Positions 17,587 to 27,408 of a DNA stretch of 52,077 bases are shown one piece after another (within the stretch, counting starts at the first letter, position 1; each line of letters starts with the position of its first letter). Below the pieces are notes generated by a model. The model was not told the origin of the DNA, searched no databases, and saw only the letters and a program-made list of their open reading frames with translations. The DNA lies in contig JBEKZL010000012.1 of assembly GCA_049509915.1 (NCBI GenBank), positions 1-52,077 on the forward strand, in the 5' to 3' direction. The position numbers were made by a program, and so were the translations under genes. Source of the DNA: JBEKYD01 sp049509915. GTDB taxonomy: Bacteria; Acidobacteriota; Terriglobia; Bryobacterales; Bryobacteraceae.

Positions 17587-19506
17587 CTACTTCTGCAGCG
17601 GCGCCACCGGGAGATCGGGCTCACGGCCGACCTGGCCGGTCTTGGCCTCGTCGAGACTCACGTCGTAGGCTTCGAGGATGGTGCCCATCATCTGTCTGAG
17701 ATTGGTGTTGGCATCCTGGTATTGGCGCAGGTTCTCGATTTCGGTAAGCTGGCGCGCGGTGTCGTCGCGCTGGGCCACCACCACGTCGAGAATCGTGGCC
17801 GTTCCCAGGTCATATTTGCGCCGGGTGCCGGCCAGGGTTTCGTCTTGCAGCTTGCGGGCCACCACGCTGGTTTCGTAGGCGGCACGGGCGTTGCGCCGGT
17901 CCGTGATGGCGTTAATGACGTTCAGCTTGATGTTGTTGAGGAGCTGGTGCCGCTGAATTTCCGACTGCCGGTACTGCAGCTCGTTGGTCACCATGTCGGC
18001 TTGCGCCGAGCGGTTGCGCAAGGGGATAGTAAGCGATACTCCGACCGTATAGTTCGGATAATTGCGATTGAACACCTGGCCGAGCGCGGTGCCATAGCCG
18101 CCCAAAAGGAAGTTGCTGACGGGGCCGTAAGAGGCCGGGTTGGGATTCAACGCATTGATCTGGCCGGCCTGGCCGTTATTCTGCAGTGTGAGCTGCGCCT
18201 GCAAGGTGGGCAGCAGGTTATTCTTGGTGCCCAGCAGGTCGAGGCGCGCATTCTCCAGGGTAATGCTGTTTTGCTCCACTTCCACGCGTTTGTGAAGCGC
18301 TTCGGCGACCTCGTCCTGGAGCGGAATCACCGGATCCTGCGCCGGCACATCGATGTGATCGGTGGGCACGATCCTCGCGGCGACGATGGCCGGACTGTCC
18401 AGGCCGCTGCGCGTGAGCACGCTCTTCAGGATCATTTCCTGCTTCAGCACCTGCGCTTCCTGCGCGATCTCGGCCTGCTGCGCGTTCTTCAGGTCGGCCT
18501 CGGACTGGATCACGTCGATGGGGGCGATGGCGCCCAGCTCGGCGCGGCGCTTGGTGTCCTCGTAAAGGCGGTTGTCCAACTCCACGGTTTGCTTTTGCAC
18601 CTTGAGGGAATCGTCGTATGAAACCAGGTCCCAATAGAGGTTGACCACGTTCGCCACGGTGGCGATCGCCTGCGCCTGGAACGAGAGATCGTTGGCCCGG
18701 AGATTGTTCTTGGCTTTGTGGTAAGCCCGCTTGTTCACAGCCAGGCCGAAGCCGTTCAGCAGGTTTTGGGTAATCACGATCTGTCCGTAGGCATAATCCA
18801 CCGGGTTGAAGATCGCGGTGGGTGCGTTCTGGTTGTAGCCCAGCAGGCTTTGCAGCCCGACCGAAACCGTGGTCCCCGTCCAGTAGCTTTCCTGGATGCC
18901 GTAAATCATGCTCTTGTATTGGGTCACCAGGGCGGTGGTGCCGGTCAGAATAGTGGTCGTCTCGATGTTGGTGGTGTGCGCGAACGAACCGGACGCGTAC
19001 AGCGTGGGATCGAGATTGGGAATCGCCGACCCCGCCAGTTGCACGCTCAAGCCGCTCAGCACACCGCTATTGCTGCTGCTGGCGGAGGAGCTGCCGGAAG
19101 CGCCCACCTGGCTCTGCGATGCGGTGACGCCCAGCGATGCCGAAGACGGCCCGGAAGCGAGGCTGGTCGAGACGTTGCGGAGCAACTGCCCCGCCGAGGA
19201 GCGCTGCAAATCCGATAGCGCCAGCTTGGGATAATAGCGCGCCGATTCCAGATCGAGATTGTTTTCGAGAGCCAGCGCGATGGCATCGCGCAGGGACAGG
19301 TACAGTACGCCGGCGCGTATCAGTCTGTCGATGCGGTTCGAATCGCCGAAGCTGACCTTCGCCACCAGATGAGGACGATAGGGCGCGGTGAGCCCGTAGA
19401 TCACGCCCGAGCCCGTATTTTGGGTGAAGCTCTGGTTCTGGGCGAACGCAGGCGCGGCGATGGCCGCGCTCACGACAACCGCTACAACGGATTGCAGACG
19501 AAACAT
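17587..19506 (-). CDS. TolC family outer-membrane efflux protein
   Basis: 639 residues with a signal peptide (MFRLQSVVAVVVSAAIAAPAFAQ). Typical TolC features: LSLRDAIALALENNLDLESAR near the start, then two long alpha-helical segments rich in Ala/Gln/Asn (AEIAQEAQVLKQEM; LQYRQSEIQRHQLLNNIKLNVINAITDRRNARAAYET) and TRRKYDLGTATILDVVVAQRD late. It is longer than usual because of a Ser/Gly-rich segment near residues 115-150. It forms the trimeric outer-membrane channel of tripartite efflux or type I secretion. No membrane-fusion or inner-membrane partner is in the window, so the pump it serves is unknown. Confidence 0.9.
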   Translation of the reverse strand: MFRLQSVVAVVVSAAIAAPAFAQNQSFTQNTGSGVIYGLTAPYRPHLVAKVSFGDSNRIDRLIRAGVLYLSLRDAIALALENNLDLESARYYPKLALSDLQRSSAGQLLRNVSTSLASGPSSASLGVTASQSQVGASGSSSASSSNSGVLSGLSVQLAGSAIPNLDPTLYASGSFAHTTNIETTTILTGTTALVTQYKSMIYGIQESYWTGTTVSVGLQSLLGYNQNAPTAIFNPVDYAYGQIVITQNLLNGFGLAVNKRAYHKAKNNLRANDLSFQAQAIATVANVVNLYWDLVSYDDSLKVQKQTVELDNRLYEDTKRRAELGAIAPIDVIQSEADLKNAQQAEIAQEAQVLKQEMILKSVLTRSGLDSPAIVAARIVPTDHIDVPAQDPVIPLQDEVAEALHKRVEVEQNSITLENARLDLLGTKNNLLPTLQAQLTLQNNGQAGQINALNPNPASYGPVSNFLLGGYGTALGQVFNRNYPNYTVGVSLTIPLRNRSAQADMVTNELQYRQSEIQRHQLLNNIKLNVINAITDRRNARAAYETSVVARKLQDETLAGTRRKYDLGTATILDVVVAQRDDTARQLTEIENLRQYQDANTNLRQMMGTILEAYDVSLDEAKTGQVGREPDLPVAPLQK

Positions 19507-19686
19507 AATGACGTTGAAAACCTCGAATCACCTATTATCGCTTGCGTCTCTCGGTTATACGAAGGCGCCCGCGCGCCGGTTCAAAATACTGCTGGGCACG
19601 GCTGGCCCGGGGCACACTCACCCTTATTGAAGGTGGACGGCGGGCAAACGGATTTGTTAGCGGGGTACACTGATGGTTGAGGCAAC

Positions 19687-20466
19687 ATGTTTCGGCGCGT
19701 GGTGGTTCTGCTTTTGATGGCGGCCGCGGCGTTGTGGGCGGCCAATCTTAAGCTGTATTTGAAGGAAGGCGGCTTCCAACTGGTGCGCGAGTATCGGGTG
19801 GAGGGCGACAGGGTCCGCTATTACAGCGTCGAACGCAGCGATTGGGAAGAAGTCCCGCTCGACATGGTCGATCTGAAACGCACCCAAAGCGAGGCGGCGG
19901 CGCGGCAACAGCAGATCGACCGCGACGTGAAGTCGATGGCGGAGGAACATGCCGAAACCCAGGCCATCCGAGCCGAAGCCTCGAATATTCCGGTGGATCC
20001 CGGCGTGTACTGGCTGGAGGGCGACCGGGCCAAACCGCTGGAGGCGGCCGAATCGACCGTGCATATGGACAAGGGCCGCCAACTGCTGCGCGTCTTTTCG
20101 CCGGTGCCCACCACTACCGGAAGGGGGCAGCTCGAAATCCCCGGCGCCCATTCCAAGCTGGTCTTCCATCAGCCGGAACAGGAGTTTTACATTCAGCTTT
20201 CCGATACCGAGCGCTTCGGAATCCTGAAATTGACCCCCAAAGGCAACGTGCGGGTGGTGGAGGAGCTGCTTTGGGACTCGGTCGCCAGGGAAATGACCGA
20301 AACTCCCACCGAGATCGAAATCCTACGCCAGCAGCTCGCCTCCGACGAGTTGTACAAAATCTGGCCCAAGCAGCCGCTGGCGCCTGGTGAATACGCCGTA
20401 GTCGAGTTCACTTCCGGGAAGATGAACATGCAGATCTGGGATTTTGCGATTCAGCCGGAAAAATGA
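19687..20466 (+). CDS. Secreted protein of unknown function
   Basis: 259 residues with a signal peptide (MFRRVVVLLLMAAAALWAAN). The mature part starts LKLYLKEGGFQLVREYRVEGDRVRYYSVERSDWEEVPLDMVDL, a pattern seen in Acidobacteriota secreted proteins with a small SH3-like first domain, then has a coiled-coil-prone region (SEAAARQQQIDRDVKSMAEEHAETQAI) and a C-terminal beta-rich part. I cannot name a family. It diverges from tolC across 180 nt. TGAGG precedes the ATG at a suitable distance. Confidence 0.75.
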   Translation: MFRRVVVLLLMAAAALWAANLKLYLKEGGFQLVREYRVEGDRVRYYSVERSDWEEVPLDMVDLKRTQSEAAARQQQIDRDVKSMAEEHAETQAIRAEASNIPVDPGVYWLEGDRAKPLEAAESTVHMDKGRQLLRVFSPVPTTTGRGQLEIPGAHSKLVFHQPEQEFYIQLSDTERFGILKLTPKGNVRVVEELLWDSVAREMTETPTEIEILRQQLASDELYKIWPKQPLAPGEYAVVEFTSGKMNMQIWDFAIQPEK

Positions 20467-20500
20467 ACCGGGCTGCCGCCGCACGGCCGGACCCAGGCTC

Positions 20501-20902
20501 TCAGTTCACCGAAATATGGGGGCAAGACGCGTCCATATAGACCCGGTTGTCCTTCCACACTGCCGTGACGTAATGGAAGTGACCCTTCACCTGTTGGACG
20601 GTGAAAGCCCCTGTCGAGTAGCCGGCGCGCCCTTCGGCGGGTGTGCCGAAGACTTCGATGCGTTCGATGGGCGTTCCTTCCTTGAACACCAGTGTGAACG
20701 GGTGATCGCACGTCCAGGTGATCGTGTCGTCGGCTTGGACGCGGAGCAGAGCGGGCTGGTATACGAAATTACCGTCGCTGCCCCCCAAAGGCACGTTTCT
20801 GGGCGTCAGGCGGGGCGGATCGACAGCAATGTCGATGGTGTAACGGACCGGGGTCCCAGGTCCAACCGCCCCTTGGGGGGGCCTGGCTTCATCATCTGGC
20901 AT
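20501..20902 (-). CDS. Small beta-rich protein, possibly cupredoxin-like
   Basis: 133 residues, no signal peptide. Strand-like segments (LLRVQADDTITWTCDHPFTLVF; HFHYVTAVWKDNRVYMDASCPHISV) and a late CPH recall the cupredoxin pattern, where Cys and His ligate copper, but a full set of ligands cannot be assigned. A strong Shine-Dalgarno (AGAAGGAG) overlaps the gap of 17 nt after the kinase stop, so it is probably co-translated with the kinase gene. A substrate or partner of the kinase is a guess. Confidence 0.7.
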   Translation of the reverse strand: MPDDEARPPQGAVGPGTPVRYTIDIAVDPPRLTPRNVPLGGSDGNFVYQPALLRVQADDTITWTCDHPFTLVFKEGTPIERIEVFGTPAEGRAGYSTGAFTVQQVKGHFHYVTAVWKDNRVYMDASCPHISVN

Positions 20903-20919
20903 AGTTTCGTCTCCTTCTG

Positions 20920-23529
20920 TTAGCGAAGTGGTTTTCCAGGGCTGACCAGCCGCGGATAGCGCGGATCCTCCCGTAGAGCTTTGAGCGGCGGAGCTTGGAA
21001 TTCGTCGGACGGATAGCCTGCCCTGAGGGCGGCCTGCAATGCGCGAAGGGCTGAATTGCGCTGCCCCGCCTGTTCGTAGACGAGCGCCGCGTCAAATTGG
21101 ACGTCGCCGTCATTATGCGCCAGGGCGGTCGCTCTGGCGATCTCCGCGGCCGCTTCTTTCCGGCTGCCCAGGGCGGCCCACCAGGTGGCCACCTCGGAAT
21201 GCAGCCGGCCAACGCTGGGATTGACGCTGATCTCCCGTTGGACCATGTCGATGGCGTGCCGGTAGGTTTCGGGCGCCTTGCCCGCGAGCGCCGGATCCCA
21301 GCGATACGCGTCTGCCAGATTGCCCCAGAACTCCGCATTGGTGGGAGCCAGCTCAATCGCCCTCCGGTATTGAGCACCCGCCTGCGCATAGTCCCCATCG
21401 CGGTAATACAACCAGCCAAGGTTGTCGTAGGCATCGGAGGTCGGCCCGAGAGAAATGGACCGCTGCAACTGCACGGCGGCATCCGCGTACCGGCCCATCT
21501 TGAGATAGAGGCCGCCCAGGTTGCTGTAGGCCTTCGCGCTATCGGGCGTCAGGCGGATGACCTCGCGGAAGCACCGCTCCGCTTCGTTGAGTCTGTTCTG
21601 GTTGAAATAGAAAACGCCTAACTGCTTCACGCTCGACCAGTCGTCGCGGCGCAGATCGACGGCTTGTTTATAGGTGGCTTCGGCTTGATCGGCATGGCCC
21701 ATGGCGTTGTAGGTGGTAGCCAACTCCCGGTAAGCGGCGGCGTTCAACCGGTCCAGCTTCAGGGCCTGCTTGAATTCGCTTTCGGCTCGCTTGTAGTCTC
21801 CCTTGCCGTCTTGAATCATGCCCATGGCAACGTGAGCCGAGGCCAGTCGATCGTCGAGAGCCAGCGCGCGCGCGCCGTTCTCCAGGGCGGCATCGATCGA
21901 GCCGGTGTCTTTGAACAGATCGTACTGGCGCTTGAAGGCTTCGGCCAGGCCCACATAAGCAAGGGCATAATGCTGGTCCGTGGCCACCGCTCGCTGAAAG
22001 AACGTAATCGCCTTGCCGATGTTTTCCGGCTGATCGTAACGCAACAGGTGGCCCAGTCCCTCGACATACAAGGGATAGGCCGCCCGAACGGTAGTATCGC
22101 CGGTCTTGAGCGACTGCGCGGCCTCCGACTGCAAGGCCAATTCGAACATCTGCGCGACCTTCTCCACAACCTCATCCTGCATGCCCGCGAGATCGGGCAA
22201 CCGGGCCTCGATCTTCTCCGAGCGCAGTTGCGTCACGGTGCGGGTGTCCGAGAGCGCGATCATGACTTGCACGCCGTTGCCGAGACGCTCAATGCTGCCC
22301 GTGACTGCCAGGTTGGCGCCTAACACCCTGCCGGCGTCGCGCGTGCTGGCAACGCGTTCTTTGCGGACGTCGGAGGCGGGCACCACCAACAGCGCGCCGT
22401 GGAACTGTTCCAGCCGGGTGAGAGCGTTGCTCACCACCTCGAATAGACCGTCGCACAGGACTTGATCCACTCCGATGTTGGTAAACGGCAGCACGGCGAC
22501 GCGCTTCTCCGCTGGAATAGGCCGTGGGTAGACCCATCCGGCCACGGCATGTCGCGCTTCCGGCGCCGCTACCACCGCTGTCAGGCCCGCGGCCAGGGCG
22601 GCCGCCGCGGCAATAGGCCGCCAGCGCCGTTTCCATCGCGGCGCAGAGGCCAGGGGCAGGGTTTCCAATAAACCTGCCGGCACAGCCGCGCCGCGCCCCG
22701 CGGCGAGAGCGCGCAGATCAGTCAGTAGGTCGTTGGCCGTCTGGTAACGCAGCGCCGGATCTTTCTCCAGCATCCTGGTAACGACGGACTGAAGCGCCTC
22801 CGGCACGCCGTCGCGAAAGGCGCCCAGCGGCGGCGCCGGCGTATAGGCGATATCGTGGACCACGGCGAGAGCGTCGGTGTTGCGGAACGGCATCTTTCCT
22901 GTGATCACTTCGAACAGCAGCACGCCGAGGGAGAAGATATCCGAGCGTTCGTCCACTTCCTGCCCACGCGCCTGTTCCGGCGACATGTAAGCGGGAGTTC
23001 CCATGGGCTGGCCGCTGATGGTGTGCGCCTCGGCGGCGACCTTGGCCAGCCCGAAGTCGGCGATCTTGAGCTGGCCATCCTCGGTAAACAGAACGTTGGA
23101 CGATTTGATGTCGCGATGAACGATCCCGCGCTGGTGCGCATGGGCCAGACCTTCGGCGATCTGGACGGCCCACTCGAGGCACTGGCGCAGTGAGGGCGTC
23201 TCTCCGCCGGCCGCGCACGCCAAGAGCTTCTGCAGCAGCGTGCCGCCGGGCAGATACTCCAGCACCAGGAACTTCTGATCGCCTGTCTCTTCGATTCCGT
23301 AAATGGTGGCGATCCGCGGGTGATTCAGGGCCGAGATCGCTCGAGCCTCCTGGCGGAAACGGGCGATTCTTTCCGCGGAACTTACCAGCTCAGGCGGCAG
23401 AAACTTTAGTGCGACATACCGTCCCAGGTCGGTGTCCCTGGCCTGATAGACCACGCCCATGCCGCCCTCGCCCAGTTTTCGAACAATTTCGAAATGGGAT
23501 ACACTACCCACTTCCCGTGCGGAAGTCAT
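20920..23529 (-). CDS. Membrane Ser/Thr protein kinase with TPR repeats
   Basis: 869 residues from ATG 23529, preceded by GAAGGG; a 57-codon upstream extension has no homology and runs into repeats. The N-terminal Hanks-type kinase is complete: GEGGMG (20-25), Lys42, HRDIKSSN with catalytic Asp140, DFG 158-160, GTPAYMSPEQARG. A single TM segment is at ~303-323, then a TolB/FlgO-like region (KRVAVLPFTNIG...) and at least eight TPRs. The kinase domain would be cytoplasmic and the TPR part periplasmic. The fold is characteristic of Acidobacteriota and other soil bacteria; the signal and substrates are unknown. Confidence 0.92.
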   Translation of the reverse strand: MTSAREVGSVSHFEIVRKLGEGGMGVVYQARDTDLGRYVALKFLPPELVSSAERIARFRQEARAISALNHPRIATIYGIEETGDQKFLVLEYLPGGTLLQKLLACAAGGETPSLRQCLEWAVQIAEGLAHAHQRGIVHRDIKSSNVLFTEDGQLKIADFGLAKVAAEAHTISGQPMGTPAYMSPEQARGQEVDERSDIFSLGVLLFEVITGKMPFRNTDALAVVHDIAYTPAPPLGAFRDGVPEALQSVVTRMLEKDPALRYQTANDLLTDLRALAAGRGAAVPAGLLETLPLASAPRWKRRWRPIAAAAALAAGLTAVVAAPEARHAVAGWVYPRPIPAEKRVAVLPFTNIGVDQVLCDGLFEVVSNALTRLEQFHGALLVVPASDVRKERVASTRDAGRVLGANLAVTGSIERLGNGVQVMIALSDTRTVTQLRSEKIEARLPDLAGMQDEVVEKVAQMFELALQSEAAQSLKTGDTTVRAAYPLYVEGLGHLLRYDQPENIGKAITFFQRAVATDQHYALAYVGLAEAFKRQYDLFKDTGSIDAALENGARALALDDRLASAHVAMGMIQDGKGDYKRAESEFKQALKLDRLNAAAYRELATTYNAMGHADQAEATYKQAVDLRRDDWSSVKQLGVFYFNQNRLNEAERCFREVIRLTPDSAKAYSNLGGLYLKMGRYADAAVQLQRSISLGPTSDAYDNLGWLYYRDGDYAQAGAQYRRAIELAPTNAEFWGNLADAYRWDPALAGKAPETYRHAIDMVQREISVNPSVGRLHSEVATWWAALGSRKEAAAEIARATALAHNDGDVQFDAALVYEQAGQRNSALRALQAALRAGYPSDEFQAPPLKALREDPRYPRLVSPGKPLR

Positions 23530-23929
23530 GTTACCCTTCGCGGAAGCTCGGCCCGCTCCCGCAGCCTTATGCTGGAATTTCCGTGTCGTCCCAGGGAATC
23601 TGATTAGTATACAACGGCCCGCCTCTCCTCCCGTCGCCACCCTTACTCCAGGGTGCGCGACATAGAAGCCCAGACGTCTGATACCGGGCCGCGACCGCAA
23701 GAGAGTGCCATATGCTTAGGTGGGGCGGGTGGTTCCGCCTGCCCGCCGGTTGTCAACCGGCGCCCCAGCGGACGGTGCGAAATCAGCAACCTGGAGAGCG
23801 TCTTCAACGGAGTGGGTCCGCTCCGTTGCAGGCGCGGCTCGGCCTCGCGTACTACTACGCTCGGATTGTGGGTGGGGCTGTTGTTCCAGTTACGCGCCAG
23901 TCCACTCATTCCGCGGTTTCCGACTCCTG
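23530..23929 (-). other. Repeat-rich gap between mqnC and the kinase gene
   Basis: 400 nt with no supportable gene. It holds a partial family A element (23687-23707), one copy of family B (23731-23775), and a perfect 8 bp hairpin CAACGGAG/CTCCGTTG (23805-23828). Open frames on both strands are compositional. Confidence 0.6.
23731..23775 (+). repeat. Repeat family B, copy 1
   Basis: 45 nt identical but for one base to 27968-28012. It contains the palindrome GCCGGTTGTCAACCGGC. Both copies have GAGTGCCATATG upstream (23703-23714 and 27897-27908), so the repeated unit is composite. Confidence 0.8.
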
Positions 23930-24961
23930 CTAATTCAGGAAGTAGGTGCGGTACAAGGTATCCCGCTGCTTGGGAACGAACCCAGCATCGCGAATCAGGC
24001 GCCGCAGTTCTTCCTCGCTGGCGCGGTGATGCGCCCCGGCGGCGGAAACCACGTTCTCTTCGATCATGATGCTGCCCACGTCGTTGCCGCCGAAACGCAG
24101 CCCGAGCTGGCAGGTCTTCAAGCCCTGCGTCACCCAGGAGGCCTGAACGTTCTCGATGTTGTCCAGGTAGATGCGCGAGATCGCCAGCGTTTGAAGGTAT
24201 TCCACGGCGGTCGCCTCCTCTTTCACGAAGCGGCCGAGCGAGGTGTTCTCGCGCTGGAAGGTCCAGGGGATGAAGGCCGTGAATCCGCCCGTTTCCTCCT
24301 GTAGATTGCGCACCAGCTCCAGGTGGTTCATGCGCTGCTCGAGGGTCTCGCCGCAGCCGAACATCATGGTCGCGGTGGTGCGCATGCCCAGTTGATGGGC
24401 GGTGCGATGCACGTCGATCCACTCGTTAACCGAGCACTTCAGACGGCTGATGCGATGCCGCACGGCGTCGTCCAGAACCTCGGCGCCGCCGCCGGGAATC
24501 GAATCCAGGCCCGCATCCCGCAGCCGCCGGATGGTATCGTGCAGGCTCAGACCGCTAACCTCGGCGATGTTGGTCACTTCCGGAGCCGACAGGCAATGCA
24601 GGTGAATGCGAAAGCGCTGTTTGATGCCGCGGAACAGATCCTCGTACCACTCGATTTTCAAATCCGGGTGTAAACCGCCCTGCATGAGGACACCGGTTCC
24701 ACCCAGATCGATAGTCTCTTGAATCTTCTGGTAGATCGTCTCCTTTGGCAGCACGTAGCCCTCGGCGTGCCCCATCGGCCGGTAAAAGGCGCAGAAGGAA
24801 CAAAACTCGGTACAGAAATTGGTGTAGTTGATATTGCGGTCGATAATGTAAGAAACCACGCCTTCCGGGTGCCAGCGGCGGCGGATGGCGTCGGCTTCCA
24901 TCCCAATTCCAATCAGGTCGCCGGAGCGAAACAGGTCGAGGGCTTCTTCACGCGTGATCAT
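23930..24961 (-). CDS. mqnC: Cyclic dehypoxanthinyl futalosine synthase (MqnC)
   Basis: 343 residues from ATG 24961 (a TTG four codons upstream is also possible). A radical SAM enzyme of the futalosine menaquinone pathway that cyclises dehypoxanthine futalosine. The cluster motif is C50-TEF-C54-SF-C57 followed by AFYR, and INYTNFC precedes it. LMQGGLHPDLKIEWYEDLFRGIK, GLDSIPGGGAEVLDD and GMRTTATMMFGCGET match the MqnC pattern better than that of MqnE. It implies menaquinone synthesis by the futalosine route. No other mqn gene is in the window. Confidence 0.88.
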   Translation of the reverse strand: MITREEALDLFRSGDLIGIGMEADAIRRRWHPEGVVSYIIDRNINYTNFCTEFCSFCAFYRPMGHAEGYVLPKETIYQKIQETIDLGGTGVLMQGGLHPDLKIEWYEDLFRGIKQRFRIHLHCLSAPEVTNIAEVSGLSLHDTIRRLRDAGLDSIPGGGAEVLDDAVRHRISRLKCSVNEWIDVHRTAHQLGMRTTATMMFGCGETLEQRMNHLELVRNLQEETGGFTAFIPWTFQRENTSLGRFVKEEATAVEYLQTLAISRIYLDNIENVQASWVTQGLKTCQLGLRFGGNDVGSIMIEENVVSAAGAHHRASEEELRRLIRDAGFVPKQRDTLYRTYFLN

Positions 24962-25087
24962 GGCAGGACTCAAGCCGTCAACTCAAGAATACCAGACCTG
25001 CCCACGAGGCCCGCCCCCAATAACCGGTGCGGCTGGCATCGACGCTGCGGCTTTGAGAGAAACCGACCAGCTCCGGGCGCGGCTCGG

Positions 25088-25474
25088 CTAGTATACCGGT
25101 TCGCCCACCAGCTGCGTTACGGCTTGCGACGCGAACAAATACAGCGTAAACAGAGGTTTCGAATCACCTTTTCCCCAGCGGTTCAACTGCCACTTGGCGC
25201 GCAGGTAGCGCACCTCCGGGAATTGAGACAAGTCGAGCTCAATCTGGTAATTGCCGCAATAGAACTTTTGCGGGAAGGAAATCAACGGCTTGGACGACCA
25301 GACGGCGCCATCGCTCGATCCCCAAATGGAGATGTCAACGCTCTCCTGCTCAATGATGCGGGTAATGCCAAGGTTGAGATCCAACGTCTCACCCTGATGG
25401 CTCCCGATAAAAATCTCGGGCCCCGTGCCTGCGTCGCGCACGGTCGCCTCGGGTATTAAGAACTCCGGAAGCAT
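25088..25474 (-). CDS. Conserved-looking small protein, function unknown
   Basis: 128 residues with no signal peptide. It has a beta-rich pattern (ESVDISIWGSSDGAVW, KFYCGNYQIELDLSQFPEVRYLRAKWQLNRWG) resembling a small jelly-roll or sandwich. An AAGGAGG Shine-Dalgarno lies 3-4 nt before the ATG, one of the strongest here. It lies 19 nt downstream of the aminotransferase gene on the same strand, so both are probably one operon. No family recognised. Confidence 0.75.
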   Translation of the reverse strand: MLPEFLIPEATVRDAGTGPEIFIGSHQGETLDLNLGITRIIEQESVDISIWGSSDGAVWSSKPLISFPQKFYCGNYQIELDLSQFPEVRYLRAKWQLNRWGKGDSKPLFTLYLFASQAVTQLVGEPVY

Positions 25475-25493
25475 GGGCCTCCTTGGACAGCAA

Positions 25494-26684
25494 TTAACGC
25501 TGTGAGGATATATGCATCAACTGCTGGCCGGCTAGCTCCAGAGTCTCATATTTCTTGCAAAAACAAAAGCGAATTTGTTGCCTACCACCTTCCACTCCGG
25601 CGTAGAAACTCGAACCGGGAACAGCAGCCACCCCGATCTTTTCAATTAGAAATCGGACGAACGAGATATCGTCCTCAAATCCGAAACTTGATATGTCCGT
25701 CATCACATAATAGGCGCCCCGCGGATGGAACGAGCGGAAGCCGGCCTTGGCTAACGCGGCGAGGATAACGGCACGGCGCCTGCTATAATCCGCCGCCAAC
25801 CCTTCATAGTAAGAATCGGGCAAGGAAAGAGCCAGAGCGCCGGCCTGCTGCAGCGGGGCGGCGGCGCCCACGGTAAGAAAATCGTGGACTTTCCGGATCG
25901 ATTCGGCTAACTCCGGAGCGGCCAGCACCCATCCTACCCGCCAGCCGGTGACGGCATAAGTCTTGCTCATGCTATTGACCAGAATCGTGCGCTCGCGCAT
26001 GCCGTCGAAGGTAACCATGGGGCAGTGAGCCGCTCCATCGTACAGAATGTGCTCGTAGATCTCGTCGGTTATGGCCAGCGCATCGAATTCCTGGCATAGG
26101 CCCGCAATGAATTCCAGTTCCGCCCGGCAGAACACCTTTCCGGTGGGATTGTTGGGAGAATTCAGAATGATAGCCTTGGTGCGTGGCGAAAACGCACGGC
26201 GCAGTTCATCCGGATCGAAGCTCCAGTCGGGCTGCCGCAGGGTGACGTAACGCGGGATGGCGCCGCAAAGTTGGGCGTCCGGGCCGTAGTTTTCGTAAAA
26301 CGGCTCGAAAAGCACAATTTCGTCCCCCGGATCGACTACCGCCAGCATAGCTGCGATCATGCCTTCGGTAGCGCCGCAACAGACCGTGATTTCGCTCTCT
26401 GGATCGAACTCTAACCCATAGTGCCGTTGATACTTAGCGGCAATAGCGCAACGCAGAGCCTGGCTGCCCCAGGTGATCGCATATTGATTGATGTCGGCCC
26501 CGATTGCCTCCACCGCGGCTTGTTTCACGATCTCCGGGGCGGCGAAATCCGGAAACCCCTGGGCGAGATTGGTCGCCCCGTGCCGGACCGCCTGGCGGGT
26601 CATTTCCCGGATGACGGATTCGGTGAAGTTGGCTGTTCTGCGACTCCGAAAACGAGTCTTTCTGGCGGACAGGATCGGTCCCAT
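25494..26684 (-). CDS. PLP-dependent class I/II aminotransferase
   Basis: 396 residues. Fold type I: NLAQGFPDF at 39-47, NSPNNPTG (Asn179), TDEIYEH (Asp207) and the Schiff-base lysine in SMSKTYAVTGWRVGW (Lys241). The sequence pattern resembles the kynurenine-oxoglutarate/methionine (YbdL) branch; actual substrates are unknown. TAAGCT lies exactly 7 nt before the ATG and no Shine-Dalgarno is evident, so the mRNA may be leaderless. The small 25088 gene follows in the same operon. Confidence 0.92.
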   Translation of the reverse strand: MGPILSARKTRFRSRRTANFTESVIREMTRQAVRHGATNLAQGFPDFAAPEIVKQAAVEAIGADINQYAITWGSQALRCAIAAKYQRHYGLEFDPESEITVCCGATEGMIAAMLAVVDPGDEIVLFEPFYENYGPDAQLCGAIPRYVTLRQPDWSFDPDELRRAFSPRTKAIILNSPNNPTGKVFCRAELEFIAGLCQEFDALAITDEIYEHILYDGAAHCPMVTFDGMRERTILVNSMSKTYAVTGWRVGWVLAAPELAESIRKVHDFLTVGAAAPLQQAGALALSLPDSYYEGLAADYSRRRAVILAALAKAGFRSFHPRGAYYVMTDISSFGFEDDISFVRFLIEKIGVAAVPGSSFYAGVEGGRQQIRFCFCKKYETLELAGQQLMHISSQR

Positions 26685-26746
26685 TTCTTAGAGCTTAAGA
26701 CACTGGCAAGCAAAGTTCAAAGATAGGGATTGGGTAGATGCCGGGA

Positions 26747-26779
26747 GGGCCAACCGGTGAGTCGCCGACCGATTGGCCC
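26747..26779. repeat. Intergenic hairpin between aminotransferase and GH32 fragment
   Basis: GGGCCAACCGGT and ACCGATTGGCCC pair over 12 positions with one mismatch around a 9 nt loop. No T-tract. Confidence 0.55.
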
Positions 26780-26874
26780 GATATCAGTTAAGAAAGGGAA
26801 CGTTATGGAGAATCCTATCAGTACGTTCTGACCCGTTCAATCCTGTCAATGGTTAGCACGACGCCATTTTCAGG

Positions 26875-27408
26875 TTACCAGATCGACTGCAATCGCCAGG
26901 CGTCAAACTGTATGTGCCCGATGTTGCCGCCTCTGGCGTACACTTCGACCGATGTTGCGTTGGGCAGGGGGTAGACAAGATCGGTAAGCGTAACTTCGCC
27001 ATCCCCGGCGAAAACCTCGACAGAAGACTTATCCACAAACACGTGAAGCTGCAAGCTGCCGGACCGAAGCGCAAGCGGCGCGGTACTGCGGGACGGAAAT
27101 GCCGGACTGAAGCCGACCTCGCCTGAGCGCGTTCGGTCCAGGAACAGAGTCGAAGTGGCGCGATCATAGCCGATGACAGTTGCCGCGCCATGGCCTTCGA
27201 GAACGCGAAGCCCGAACTCCTGCGCGCTGTTGGTCCCGAGGGTCGCCGTCAACTCCAGCGAATCCCAGAACGGGCGAACACGGCCGAGGAACGCGTTGGC
27301 GCCCTCCACGCCGGTGCCGGAGTAAGACACGTGCTCGGCCCGAAGCGACTCAAGCGCCAGCGCCGGCTTTTGCAGCAAGCTGATCCCCTGCGCCGTCCGC
27401 CGCAGTAG
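26875..27408 (-). pseudogene. Glycoside hydrolase family 32 fragment (C-terminal beta-sandwich)
   Basis: The last ~178 codons of a GH32 enzyme (levanase/invertase-like) are intact up to the stop. They include LLRRTAQGISLLQKPALALESLR, the linker to the sandwich domain, then VIGYDRATSTLFLDRTRSGEVGF and SSVEVFAGDGEVTLTDLVYP, both typical of the C-terminal module. The catalytic five-bladed propeller is missing. Upstream of ~27408 the frame stays open but encodes antisense of a tryptophanase, so the open frame to 27726 is an artefact. The fragment cannot be catalytic. Confidence 0.82.
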
